From Phycisphaerales bacterium (GTDB taxonomy: Bacteria > Planctomycetota > Phycisphaerae > Phycisphaerales > SM1A02), in the NCBI GenBank assembly GCA_014238125.1, contig JABABS010000041.1, positions 1-41,823 of the forward strand: a stretch of 41,823 nt of DNA. The letters run 5' to 3'. Below the pieces are notes generated by a model. The model was not told where the DNA came from, did no database searches, and saw only the letters and a list, made by a program, of their open reading frames with translations. The stretch's first letter is position 1; each line of letters begins with the position of its first letter. Shown piece after piece: positions 1 through 8,344 of the stretch. A program made the translations under genes and the position numbers.

Positions 1-1
1 G

Positions 2-1159
2 TTAATTTGTGAAGCGCGAGATTTAATATGGTTATTCCTTGCACTTGAACTCGTCTCACTTCCAACGTACGTGATGGTTGCGATCAGCCGTTGGTCACGT
101 ACTGCACAAGAAGCGGCAATGAAATACTTTTTCCTTGGTGCACTTTCTGCAGCACTGATGTTGTATGGATTTGCCTTGTTATATGCTTCAACAGGTACCC
201 TTGTGTTACAAGAAATAACTGAAGCGTTTGCAGTGCAACAAGAAAACGGTGGGCTTATCGTGATTGCACAAGTAGGTATGTTGCTTGCAATATTTGGGCT
301 CTTGTACAAAATTGCTGCTGCGCCAATGCACCTGTACGCACCAGATGTCTACCAAGGCGCCGCATCTGCGGTAACCGCGTTCTTGGCATTTGTTACAAAA
401 ACTGCGGGAATGATTGCAATTATTATGTTGCTTTCTACAGTTGGTTGGGAAGATGGATTGCCCCCAGCGATTGAAATGGCTTTGTGGGTAGTTGCCGTGC
501 TGACGATGATCCTTGGGAACATTGGCGCGTTGTTGCAGCGCTCCGCCAAGCGAATGCTCGGTTACAGTTCAATTGCACACAGTGGATATATGTTGATCGG
601 TGTGATTGCGGGGCCAACTCTGGGTTTGCAAGCGGTGCTTGTTTACCTCTTTATCTATGGCGTCACAAACACAGCTGCCTTTGCGACACTTGCAAGTTTG
701 TCAAGGAATGGTAAACGCGTTGATTCTTTGGACGATCTTGCTGGGTTGTACCGAACAAGTCCACTTGCAGCGGCGTCTATGTCTGTCGCGTGTGGATCAC
801 TTTTAGGTATTCCGCCGCTATTCGGATTTTGGGGCAAGTTGTTTCTTTTTGCAGCGGGTATTGCAGCGGGTCAAATTTCACTCATCATTGTTGCTGCAGT
901 GAGTAGTGCAATCAGTGCGTGGTATTACTTGCGTTTGATTGGTCTTGCGTTACTCGCATCACCACAAAATCACGGTGAAACTACGAAGGTAACACTCCGT
1001 TGGCCACTAGCTGTTGCAGTTATTGGAGCATGTATAGCCATTGCTGGTCCGATTGTTCTTGAGGACTTGATGATCAAGGCAAAAGAAGCAGTCACAACTC
1101 CAGAAGCAGAACTCGTTATGCCTTCGCTTTCTCTTGAGGTGGACGGCGAAACAGTGTAA
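2..1159 (+). CDS. nuoN: NADH-quinone oxidoreductase subunit N (NuoN), 5'-truncated by window edge
   Basis: Membrane subunit of respiratory complex I, an antiporter-like proton-pumping subunit (Mrp/NuoL-M-N family). The frame is open from the first bases of the window, so the gene begins upstream; the visible part reads LELVSLPTYVMVA and then a run of hydrophobic segments. The transmembrane-helix pattern, the conserved Lys in LYKIAAAPMHLYAPDVYQG and the HSGYMLIG motif are typical of NuoN. Roughly the C-terminal three quarters is present (about 385 residues seen; full-length family members are about 480-500). NuoN is normally the last gene of the nuo operon, which fits the opposite-strand gene that follows. 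Its last 44 bp overlap the 3' end of that convergent gene. Confidence 0.95.
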   Translation, partial: LICEARDLIWLFLALELVSLPTYVMVAISRWSRTAQEAAMKYFFLGALSAALMLYGFALLYASTGTLVLQEITEAFAVQQENGGLIVIAQVGMLLAIFGLLYKIAAAPMHLYAPDVYQGAASAVTAFLAFVTKTAGMIAIIMLLSTVGWEDGLPPAIEMALWVVAVLTMILGNIGALLQRSAKRMLGYSSIAHSGYMLIGVIAGPTLGLQAVLVYLFIYGVTNTAAFATLASLSRNGKRVDSLDDLAGLYRTSPLAAASMSVACGSLLGIPPLFGFWGKLFLFAAGIAAGQISLIIVAAVSSAISAWYYLRLIGLALLASPQNHGETTKVTLRWPLAVAVIGACIAIAGPIVLEDLMIKAKEAVTTPEAELVMPSLSLEVDGETV

Positions 1160-1949
1160 GTTGTAACCCAAGACCTGCCAAAGCGAGGCCACCATAAAGA
1201 AGTAATAGAAAATCTGGGGAGATCGCAGCAAAATCTTGTTGTGACCAGATGATTGTTGCGCCGTTTCTCAATGCCTCAATGAGGAGCACGCTGCCAAAAC
1301 TGGATGTCACAATTGACGCGGCTAGGTGAGGCATAAAGGTCGCAATGAGTAGACCAAGGAGCAAACCTGTTATTGCTGCGCCCACAAGCATGAGTCTTGG
1401 ACCCGCTGGGATGACATCCCACGCCGCATTGGCACGTTTGATGCCAGATCGCAGAGTTTTACTTGCATGTTGGGTGAGCATGCCAAAAGCGAGCCCCATG
1501 GCGTTTGTCGTAGATAATTCTGGAAGCGGATTCTCATTTATTTTTTCTGGCGGATTGATTGATGGTTTTTCGGATATATCTTCTTGAGGCAATTCTGTAC
1601 TCGCTGCTTCTATGACATCGGTGACGACTTCTTTCCCATCGCCAAGCCCAGCTGAATACCACGTGACAACAGGGGTTGCTACTGCGAGACCAATGGCGAG
1701 TGTCAGCAAAATTGCAAATTTCGCAATTCCTACGGCGATGACTGCGGCGATGATTCCGGTGATTAGGGCAATGATCAACGGAGAAACGTCAATAGCGAGG
1801 CTTTGGGCGAGTAATAGTCCACATCCAGCCCCAAAAAGACCACCAGCAAGACCAACTGCGGGTCTTAGAAGACGTCCACCAGCTGTGAGAAGAATCAATG
1901 CAGTTAGTGCTGTTACTACTGGAATAATGATTTGAGGATTTATAGACAT
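1116..1949 (-). CDS. Multi-pass membrane protein of unknown function
   Basis: A 277-residue protein. The N-terminal half holds about four or five closely spaced hydrophobic, Gly/Ala-rich helices (residues 5-100). A polar, Pro/Glu-rich loop follows (about 110-150), then two or three more helices (about 180-265) and a short basic tail. The Gly-rich helix pairs recall DUF4203/TMEM198-like proteins, but this is only a resemblance and no function is proposed. The ATG is preceded by GAGAAT exactly 6 nt upstream, matching the leaderless-promoter pattern at other operon heads here. It is convergent with nuoN and overlaps its 3' end by 44 bp; it is divergent from the thioredoxin-domain gene at 2187. 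Confidence 0.7.
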   Translation of the reverse strand: MSINPQIIIPVVTALTALILLTAGGRLLRPAVGLAGGLFGAGCGLLLAQSLAIDVSPLIIALITGIIAAVIAVGIAKFAILLTLAIGLAVATPVVTWYSAGLGDGKEVVTDVIEAASTELPQEDISEKPSINPPEKINENPLPELSTTNAMGLAFGMLTQHASKTLRSGIKRANAAWDVIPAGPRLMLVGAAITGLLLGLLIATFMPHLAASIVTSSFGSVLLIEALRNGATIIWSQQDFAAISPDFLLLLYGGLALAGLGLQLTLFRRPPQEKAKA

Positions 1950-1955
1950 AGAGCC

Positions 1956-1961
1956 ATTCTC
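1956..1961 (-). promoter_or_regulatory. Putative -10 element (GAGAAT) for a leaderless mRNA
   Basis: GAGAAT lies 6 nt upstream of the ATG at 1949, one base from the TAGAAT seen before other genes. No Shine-Dalgarno sequence fits in between. This is the weakest member of the set. Confidence 0.35.
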
Positions 1962-2028
1962 TTATCGTCATTGGGAATACGTAACTATTGTATTTCACAA
2001 GACCGCGGATAAATTAAACAAATCAACT

Positions 2029-2100
2029 GTACCGGGTCCTGTACTCGGTGTTGTACCGAGTGTTGTACCCGGTCCTGTACTCGGTGTTATACCCGATCAA
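2029..2100. repeat. Six tandem 12-bp repeats with nested inverted repeats
   Basis: Six consecutive 12-bp units starting GTAC (the last starts ATAC): GTACCGGGTCCT, GTACTCGGTGTT, GTACCGAGTGTT, GTACCCGGTCCT, GTACTCGGTGTT, ATACCCGATCAA. Unit 2 equals unit 5 and unit 1 differs from unit 4 by one base, suggesting a 36-bp higher-order duplication. Units 1/4 and 2/3 also carry complementary 7-mers: ACCGGGT at 2031 with ACCCGGT at 2067, and ACTCGGT at 2043 with ACCGAGT at 2055. The array could therefore fold into one long interrupted hairpin. It lies between two divergent genes. Confidence 0.9.
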
Positions 2101-2174
2101 AAGGGTGGTCCAAAGGGTACTCTACGGTTGACAATCGCTCTTGAGACTGTCTCCTTAGGGATCTTGTTGCGTGA

Positions 2175-2180
2175 TAGAAT
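2175..2180 (+). promoter_or_regulatory. Putative -10 element (TAGAAT) for a leaderless mRNA
   Basis: TAGAAT followed by 6 nt (gcagag) and then the ATG at 2187, so transcription should begin at or next to the start codon. The spacing and flanking bases (gatagaatgca) are nearly the same as those before rpsA. No convincing -35 is seen at 16-18 bp. Confidence 0.6.
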
Positions 2181-2186
2181 GCAGAG

Positions 2187-4565
2187 ATGTTGAAACAGAA
2201 CCTAAAAAAGTCGGTCATCCTGATGATCGCAGGGATTATCACAATAATGTCAAATCAAGAACAAGCAGTAGGGTCTCAAGATCAAACCCCGCCAACAGCA
2301 ATTGAGGGTCGGAATCGGCTCAGTGAAACCACAAGCCCATATCTGCTGCAACACGCCCAAAATCCAGTTCACTGGTGGCCATGGGGTGAAGAAGCATTCG
2401 AGGCAGCCCGAGCACTCAATAAACCAATCTTTATGAGCATTGGGTACTCAACCTGCTATTGGTGTCATGTAATGGAACGTGAAAGTTTCGAAGATCAAGA
2501 AGTTGCTGACATCCTTAACGAACACTACATCGCAATCAAGGTCGATCGAGAAGAACGCCCTGACGTTGATGAAATTTATATGACTGCAACCCAAATGATG
2601 AATAACGGACATGGTGGTTGGCCGATGTCTGTATTTCTTGAACCAAATGATTTAAAACCTTTCTATGCAGGAACATACTTTCCAAAGGAGGATCATGGTT
2701 CACGAAGAGGGTTTATGTCCGTCCTCAACTTCATGTCTCAAAATTTTGTAGATAATCGAGAGGCGATTGATAAGCAAGCTAACGCAATTGCAAAAGCAGT
2801 TGTAAATCGATTGACAGTTGCACCGAAAACTGTTGTAGTCAATTCTAAGACAGTACAACAAGGGATTTCCTCATTACTCGCCAGCGAAGATAAAACAAAT
2901 GGTGGTTTTGCAACTTCACCGAAATTCCCAATGCCGATTTATATGGATTTCTTGATGGTTGCAGGTTGGGATATTCCACAAGTTAGAAAAGCAGTTAAAA
3001 AAGCTCTCGATGCGATGCTCATGGGTGGCATGTATGACCAAGTTGGCGGTGGCTTCCACCGATACAGCACTGATGCGAAATGGCTCGTGCCACACTTTGA
3101 AAAAATGTTGTACGACAATGGTCAACTTCTTGCAACCTATGCAAAAGCATATGAATTAACAGAAGATAAAACGTACGCAAACATCATCCGTGAAACCGTG
3201 GAATATGTTGAACGTGAATTGAATTCACCTGAAGGCGGTTTTCTTTCTGCTCAAGATGCAGAAACGAATCACCTTGAGGGTGAGACTTATTTGTGGCGTG
3301 AAAATGAAATGCGTGATGCGCTCATAGCAGCAGGATTGGAAGATGAGATTGATTTTGCACTTGCTGTCTATGGCATAGATCAAGGCACGAATTTCCAAGA
3401 TCCACATCACCCAGAAGTGTCTAGAACAAGTGTTTTATACCTTGTTGGTCATCCATCAAAACTTGCTCGCTCACACGGTTTGTCACGAGAGGAATTTGAA
3501 ACGAAAGTAGCAATTATTAATAGTGCGTTGCTTGAAGTAAGGGCTACCCGTGATCAACCATCAACCGATGACAAGGTGATAACTTCTTGGAATGGATTGA
3601 TGATTGGTGGTCTTGCAGATGCAGGTCGTGTGTTAAATGAACCAACGTGGATTGAACGAGCAAAACAAGCGGCAGAGTTTATAGAAACCGAAATGATTTC
3701 TACAGACGGCAGACTACTTCGAACTTGGCGAAATGGGATCAAGGGAAACGCTGGATTCCTTGAAGATTACGCAGCAATGATTCGTGGTCTTTTGTCTTTA
3801 TATGTGGCAAGTGGTGATCAATCAACACTCGCATTTGCGAAGAGTCTATACGCGCAAGCAAAATTACGCTTTTATGTAGTTGGAGAAGGTTGGTACGACA
3901 CAGAAAAAGATCAAGCAGATTTGTTTGTTCGCACACGCGCGTTTTATGATGGTGCAGTTCCAGCGGCAACCTCGATGATTATGGATGCAGTTGTAACGCT
4001 CTCTGAATTAACAGATGAACAAACTTATCTTGACGACGCGTTCGAAGCATTAAATTTTGAAAGCGGAATTATCCAACAATCACCAACTTCAGTTGTTGTT
4101 GCAACAGGCACATTGCACCGTTTACTTGAAGCACATCCAGAGCGGTTCAATGAAGAATTTGAAGTTTCAATTGAAAATCCTTCTCCAGTAAAAATGAGTT
4201 GTTCACCAAAAACACTTTCGCTTAGTACGGGTGAAAGCAAAACAATTATATTACGGTTACAAATGGCAAAAGGTTGGCATGTGAATGCAAATGATCCACA
4301 ATCTGAATACGCTGTTCCTCTGAACCTCGCTGTTCTTGGCGGCGGAGTTTCCATTTCAGTTGATTGGCCTCATGCGGAACCAATAACTTCAGCAGGTGAA
4401 TCCGTGCAAGTGTTTGGTGGAATAGTTGAAATTCCTATTCGTGTTACTGCAATTGCAGAAAGTTCTGCTCAACTGATGGTGACATGGCAGGCATGTAATT
4501 TAGAAAGTTGTTTGCAGCAAGTTACAAAGCAAATCCCTTGCGTTATTGCTGTAGAATCAAAATGA
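2187..4565 (+). CDS. Exported DUF255 thioredoxin-domain protein (YyaL/SSP411 family) with C-terminal DsbD-like domain
   Basis: A 792-residue protein. It has a basic N-terminus and hydrophobic stretch (residues 8-22) that look like a signal peptide or membrane anchor. The DUF255 thioredoxin-like domain follows, with the family motif around [10 protein letters not shown] and the CxxC pair Cys90/Cys93. Next comes the long (alpha/alpha)6 glycosidase-like region typical of the YyaL/spermatogenesis-associated protein 20 family (about 210-655). Family members are usually about 600-700 residues and cytoplasmic. Here about 120 extra residues form a beta-rich tail ending WQACNLESC (Cys770, Cys775), like the N-terminal disulfide domain of DsbD. 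A role in periplasmic thiol chemistry is an inference. The stop overlaps the next start as ATGA. Confidence 0.85.
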   Translation: MLKQNLKKSVILMIAGIITIMSNQEQAVGSQDQTPPTAIEGRNRLSETTSPYLLQHAQNPVHWWPWGEEAFEAARALNKPIFMSIGYSTCYWCHVMERESFEDQEVADILNEHYIAIKVDREERPDVDEIYMTATQMMNNGHGGWPMSVFLEPNDLKPFYAGTYFPKEDHGSRRGFMSVLNFMSQNFVDNREAIDKQANAIAKAVVNRLTVAPKTVVVNSKTVQQGISSLLASEDKTNGGFATSPKFPMPIYMDFLMVAGWDIPQVRKAVKKALDAMLMGGMYDQVGGGFHRYSTDAKWLVPHFEKMLYDNGQLLATYAKAYELTEDKTYANIIRETVEYVERELNSPEGGFLSAQDAETNHLEGETYLWRENEMRDALIAAGLEDEIDFALAVYGIDQGTNFQDPHHPEVSRTSVLYLVGHPSKLARSHGLSREEFETKVAIINSALLEVRATRDQPSTDDKVITSWNGLMIGGLADAGRVLNEPTWIERAKQAAEFIETEMISTDGRLLRTWRNGIKGNAGFLEDYAAMIRGLLSLYVASGDQSTLAFAKSLYAQAKLRFYVVGEGWYDTEKDQADLFVRTRAFYDGAVPAATSMIMDAVVTLSELTDEQTYLDDAFEALNFESGIIQQSPTSVVVATGTLHRLLEAHPERFNEEFEVSIENPSPVKMSCSPKTLSLSTGESKTIILRLQMAKGWHVNANDPQSEYAVPLNLAVLGGGVSISVDWPHAEPITSAGESVQVFGGIVEIPIRVTAIAESSAQLMVTWQACNLESCLQQVTKQIPCVIAVESK

Positions 4566-5086
4566 CCGAAAAACTGTTTAGATTAGCGATCATCTCAACA
4601 GGTGGCACCATCGAAAAAACATATGATGAAGCACAAGGCGTGTTGAACAATGGACTTACAGTTCTTGACATGATGATTGAGTTGTTGCAGCTCGAAGGGT
4701 TAGAACTCGATCGCATTTCATTGATGAACAAGGATAGCGGAGACATGTCCGATGAAGATCACCATGAGATCGCTGATGCAGTACACGCTTGCGATTCAAC
4801 ACATGACGGTGTTGTTGTAGTGCATGGGACGGATACACTCTCAGTAACGGGAGAGTGTATTAGCAGTAAATATCCTGGCATACAAAACGCATGTGTATTG
4901 ACTGGTGCAATGCGACCTTGGATTATGCGAAATACTGACTCTTTGCAAAATCTTGCAGAATCGTTTGCAGTTGTACAATTGCTTGATCAAGGTGTGTATG
5001 TTGCGATGCATAGTCAGGTTTTAAAATTTCCGGGTGTAGTGAAAGATCAAAAACGAATGCGTTTTATTCGAAAAGAAATAACATAA
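4562..5086 (+). CDS. Short asparaginase-like protein (N-terminal domain only)
   Basis: A 174-residue protein matching the N-terminal domain of type I/II L-asparaginases. The first catalytic threonine motif is STGGTIEK (Thr16); the second is HGTDT (Thr90, Asp91), followed by LTGAMRP. Full asparaginases are about 330 residues with a C-terminal domain that completes the active site in the dimer; that domain is absent. A lysine matching E. coli Lys162 is not evident around residues 130-140. The ATG at 4562 is preferred to an upstream in-frame ATG because it overlaps the preceding stop as ATGA, indicating translational coupling. Activity as an amidohydrolase is uncertain. Confidence 0.8.
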   Translation: MTEKLFRLAIISTGGTIEKTYDEAQGVLNNGLTVLDMMIELLQLEGLELDRISLMNKDSGDMSDEDHHEIADAVHACDSTHDGVVVVHGTDTLSVTGECISSKYPGIQNACVLTGAMRPWIMRNTDSLQNLAESFAVVQLLDQGVYVAMHSQVLKFPGVVKDQKRMRFIRKEIT

Positions 5087-5118
5087 TAATAAATTGCAAT
5101 GAAATCAGAGGTACACAA

Positions 5119-7194
5119 ATGTCTAATAATTATTTAAGCGCACCGGTCCCAATAAAAACTATGCCAAAAGGCATCCCGTATATCATTAGTAATGAAGCTG
5201 CCGAACGTTTTAGTTTTTATGGTATGAAAGGCATTCTCGTCATTTTTATGACACAGTTCCTTTTCATGATGCCGGGATCTGGAAGTGAGGCGATGTCTAA
5301 ATCCGCTGCGATTGAAAATTACCATATGTTTACGACAGCGGTGTACTTTTTTCCAGTATTAGGTGCATTGTTGGCTGACATTGTGCTCGGCAAATACCTC
5401 ACAATTATGCTATTGAGTGTGGTGTACTGTGCTGGACACGGTGTTCTTGCAATGTTGGGATCAACGGAAGTAATGTCTCCGGGTATTATTCTTGCCACTG
5501 GTCTCGTTTTGATTTCAGTTGGTTCTGGGGGGATTAAACCGTGTGTTTCTGCTCATGTTGGCGATCAATTTGGAAAACAAAACTCTCATCTCATTGAAAA
5601 AGTATTCGGCTGGTTTTACTTTTCTATTAATACAGGTGCTTTCTTATCAACCATGCTCACGCCTTGGCTTTTGGAGTGGTATGGGCCGCACTGGGCATTT
5701 GGTGTACCCGGAGTATTGATGGCACTAGCAACAATTGCATTTTGGATGGGACGAAAGGTATTTATTCATATTCCTCCAGGTGGCATGGGTTGGTTCCGCG
5801 AGACTTTTAGTTTTGTTGGAATCAAAGCAATACTTAAATTAGCAATTATCTTTATTTTCATTGCAGTATTCTGGGCTCTCTTTGATCAAACAGGCTCATC
5901 TTGGGTCTTACAAGCAGAAGATCTAAATCGCAATTGGCTTGGTATGGACTGGCTTTCTTCGCAAATTCAAGCGGTGAATCCAATTATGATTTTGATTTAT
6001 ATTCCAATATTCCAATTCGTTGTTTATCCATTGGTGAATAAAGTTTGGAAATTGACTCCAATTAGAAAGATTTCAGTTGGATTGTTTGTAATGGTCATCG
6101 GTTTTGGTATGGTTGGAATTGTTCAAGGTTGGATTGATCAAGGGCAACGACCATCGATTGGGTGGCAAGTGCTTGCGTTTGCAATTCTGACAGCATCAGA
6201 AGTAATGGTTTCAATTACAGGCCTTGAATTTGCTTACACACAAGCGCCTAAGAAAATGAAGTCATTTATTATGGCATTGTTTTTGATGAGTGTTTCGCTT
6301 GGCAATTTGTTTACTGCCGGCGTGAATCATTTTATTATGGTGCCCGATGCACTTGCAGAAGTTAAACAACTTGTGAGCAGTTGGCATACAAGCAGCGATG
6401 AGGTTGTTGTTGTAAATGATGCAACGCACCAAGCGAGGAGTGAAGAAGCCTCTGCAATAGGTTTTGAATATCACGCGAGGGATGATGGCGGTTTCGAATT
6501 TATTCTCGATGGATGGGAAAAGTCTATCGGTGACGATGATATTCGAGTTGGTTATGGTCCCGACTTAGAACGGAAATCACTTGTTACTTCTGAAGTTGAT
6601 GTATTAAATGAAGCGGTTGCTTTGATTGGTCAATTTTGGGACTCTCACGATCGCCTCCCATTTAGTGATGAGGGTGCCAATGCAGTTAAATCATTAAAAG
6701 ATCCTTGGGGTGCTACGTTACATTATCGATTGGTGAATCGTAAAAACTTCGTCATTTCTAGCGATGGACCAGATAAAACATTTATGACGCAATACGATGT
6801 TCGAGCAATTGTAACTGTAGAATCACATTCAGTACAGCAACAACAAGAAATGGCAAATGAAACAGGGGGTTCAGATTTGCTTTCAAGTATACACCCGGAA
6901 CACTCTTGGCTGACAGTAAGAAAAGCTGAAATAGATGCAGAAAAAGCCCGAAAAAATGGCGACACTTCTGCATCTTGGGACCAATTCATCGAGAAAGATG
7001 AACTTGTTAAGACTGAGGATATAGCACAACAAAATCATAACTTCGCAATCTCTTGGGAAGTTGGTGGTGCGACGTCTTTGAATGGTGCAGCATATTTCGA
7101 ATTCTTTACATGGTTGATGCTTGGTACAGCGATTGTATTTGTTGGAGTCGCTTGTCTATATAAACCCAAAACGTTTATCCAAGACGAAGGCTAG
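5119..7194 (+). CDS. POT-family proton-coupled oligopeptide transporter with a large soluble insertion
   Basis: Inner-membrane MFS transporter of the POT/PTR2 family, probably taking up di- or tripeptides with protons. The family signature appears as NEAAERFSFYGMKGILV near residue 24, and GSGGIKPCVSAHVGDQF is the second POT motif. Hydrophobic segments run to about residue 408. An insert of about 250 residues follows before one more helix at about 661-682. Inside the insert, residues 493-560 resemble the C-terminal part of a GspG pseudopilin: a helix, then KDPWGATLHYR, then FVISSDGPD. Total length is 691, against about 450-500 for ordinary POT proteins. AGAGG lies 7 nt before the ATG, a clear Shine-Dalgarno unlike the leaderless genes. 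Its 3' end faces the lipoprotein gene 7 bp away. Confidence 0.85.
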   Translation: MSNNYLSAPVPIKTMPKGIPYIISNEAAERFSFYGMKGILVIFMTQFLFMMPGSGSEAMSKSAAIENYHMFTTAVYFFPVLGALLADIVLGKYLTIMLLSVVYCAGHGVLAMLGSTEVMSPGIILATGLVLISVGSGGIKPCVSAHVGDQFGKQNSHLIEKVFGWFYFSINTGAFLSTMLTPWLLEWYGPHWAFGVPGVLMALATIAFWMGRKVFIHIPPGGMGWFRETFSFVGIKAILKLAIIFIFIAVFWALFDQTGSSWVLQAEDLNRNWLGMDWLSSQIQAVNPIMILIYIPIFQFVVYPLVNKVWKLTPIRKISVGLFVMVIGFGMVGIVQGWIDQGQRPSIGWQVLAFAILTASEVMVSITGLEFAYTQAPKKMKSFIMALFLMSVSLGNLFTAGVNHFIMVPDALAEVKQLVSSWHTSSDEVVVVNDATHQARSEEASAIGFEYHARDDGGFEFILDGWEKSIGDDDIRVGYGPDLERKSLVTSEVDVLNEAVALIGQFWDSHDRLPFSDEGANAVKSLKDPWGATLHYRLVNRKNFVISSDGPDKTFMTQYDVRAIVTVESHSVQQQQEMANETGGSDLLSSIHPEHSWLTVRKAEIDAEKARKNGDTSASWDQFIEKDELVKTEDIAQQNHNFAISWEVGGATSLNGAAYFEFFTWLMLGTAIVFVGVACLYKPKTFIQDEG

Positions 7195-7201
7195 CGTTAA
7201 T

Positions 7202-8344
7202 TCACTCCAAATTCACAGCGCGAATTTGCAAGCGATTTCCGTCTGGAATCAGCATCAAATGGGTCCACTTTGATGAAGTAGTAGCAACTGGGACGGCTAA
7301 TTTGTTTCGCAAATGAATCCCGTCGTCAGATCCAAGTTGTTGGCGGATTACACGGTCACTCGTTGCAACTAGCCAAGAGCCATCAGTAACAGGTGCAGCG
7401 GCAACACTGTTTCGTGCGAGATATACAGTTTCCATCGCATTGCCTGGTTGCCAAATTGTCATCCGATGGTGCACAGGATGGTAAAACGTCATCAAACCCT
7501 TAGGATTTGCTGGATTTGTTGTTGCAATTTGCCAAGTTTGTTCGCGAGTGGCACCTGAATCCATGAGTAACAGCGAAGATGCAGTGAGCAGGGGATCCCT
7601 TGCCTGTAAATCTAGACTTACTAGGGATAGCGAGCCATTTTTCAATCGATACACAAAGAGCTTATCATTTCCAGCAAAGGATGGCATGAGCCAATCGCTC
7701 TCGCCATCGTCAATAACTCGTTGACCATTTGCAGTTTTCACAACAATGTGAAAACGATCTTTACCTCTTAGTTGTCGTGACCAGGCAAGATCACCATAAC
7801 GATTGAGGGCTGGAAAGGCATTTATAGAATCGTCACTCACAATCCAACGTAGCTTCCCTGTACTCCAATCTATTCTTCCAATCCAACGCCCAGCACTTCC
7901 CCGAGGTGCTTCTACAAGGAGACCTTCATCGTTTGCGTTTCGCCCTAAAAGTAGTCCCTGTTGTTTTACTACAATTGGTTGCATTGCTTTACCGTTGACT
8001 GGATCAATGCGATGCAATTCGATTAAGGTATGGCTCAAACTTACAGGGTCCGTTCCCGTTAGAATTTGTGTGGGTACACTCGGACCAATTTGAACAGCGG
8101 CATTAGTACCATCGGGAGAAATCACTGGAAGCGTAAAACGATCCCATGGGATAGAGCCAACTGGCCAATCTATATCATTTGATGAGATAACAATTGCGTT
8201 GGTTGCAGGTTTAAAAGACGAGCGAAGAGACCGCAACGCTTCTTGCTTCGTTGCATTTGTCACTTGCTTATTTTGTGAATTTTGTGTACTTGAGCAACTA
8301 AATAGGAAACAAGTACAACTGACTGCAAGTGCAAAATTATTCAA
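7202..8344 (-). CDS. Predicted lipoprotein, last gene of the gsp operon
   Basis: A 380-residue protein with a short hydrophobic leader and a lipobox-like LFSC (Cys17), followed by a Ser/Gln/Asn-rich linker, so it is probably lipidated. The remainder is beta-rich with repeated blocks (GRIDWSTGKLRW, YGDLAWSR, DKLFVYRLKNGSLSLV) that suggest a beta-propeller. No specific family is recognised. The start is TTG at 8344, overlapping the end of gspD by 8 bp, and no better start is visible. Its place directly after the secretin suggests a secretion-accessory role (pilotin-like or otherwise), but a classic pilotin is much smaller. Confidence 0.65.
   Translation of the reverse strand: MNNFALAVSCTCFLFSCSSTQNSQNKQVTNATKQEALRSLRSSFKPATNAIVISSNDIDWPVGSIPWDRFTLPVISPDGTNAAVQIGPSVPTQILTGTDPVSLSHTLIELHRIDPVNGKAMQPIVVKQQGLLLGRNANDEGLLVEAPRGSAGRWIGRIDWSTGKLRWIVSDDSINAFPALNRYGDLAWSRQLRGKDRFHIVVKTANGQRVIDDGESDWLMPSFAGNDKLFVYRLKNGSLSLVSLDLQARDPLLTASSLLLMDSGATREQTWQIATTNPANPKGLMTFYHPVHHRMTIWQPGNAMETVYLARNSVAAAPVTDGSWLVATSDRVIRQQLGSDDGIHLRNKLAVPVATTSSKWTHLMLIPDGNRLQIRAVNLE

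Noticed and set aside
2029-2100. CRISPR-like array
   Set aside because: The units are 12 bp, contiguous and without spacers, and no cas genes are nearby.
2128-2133. TTGACA as -35 for the gene at 2187
   Set aside because: It is 41 bp from the TAGAAT box; no hexamer at 16-19 bp downstream resembles a -10.
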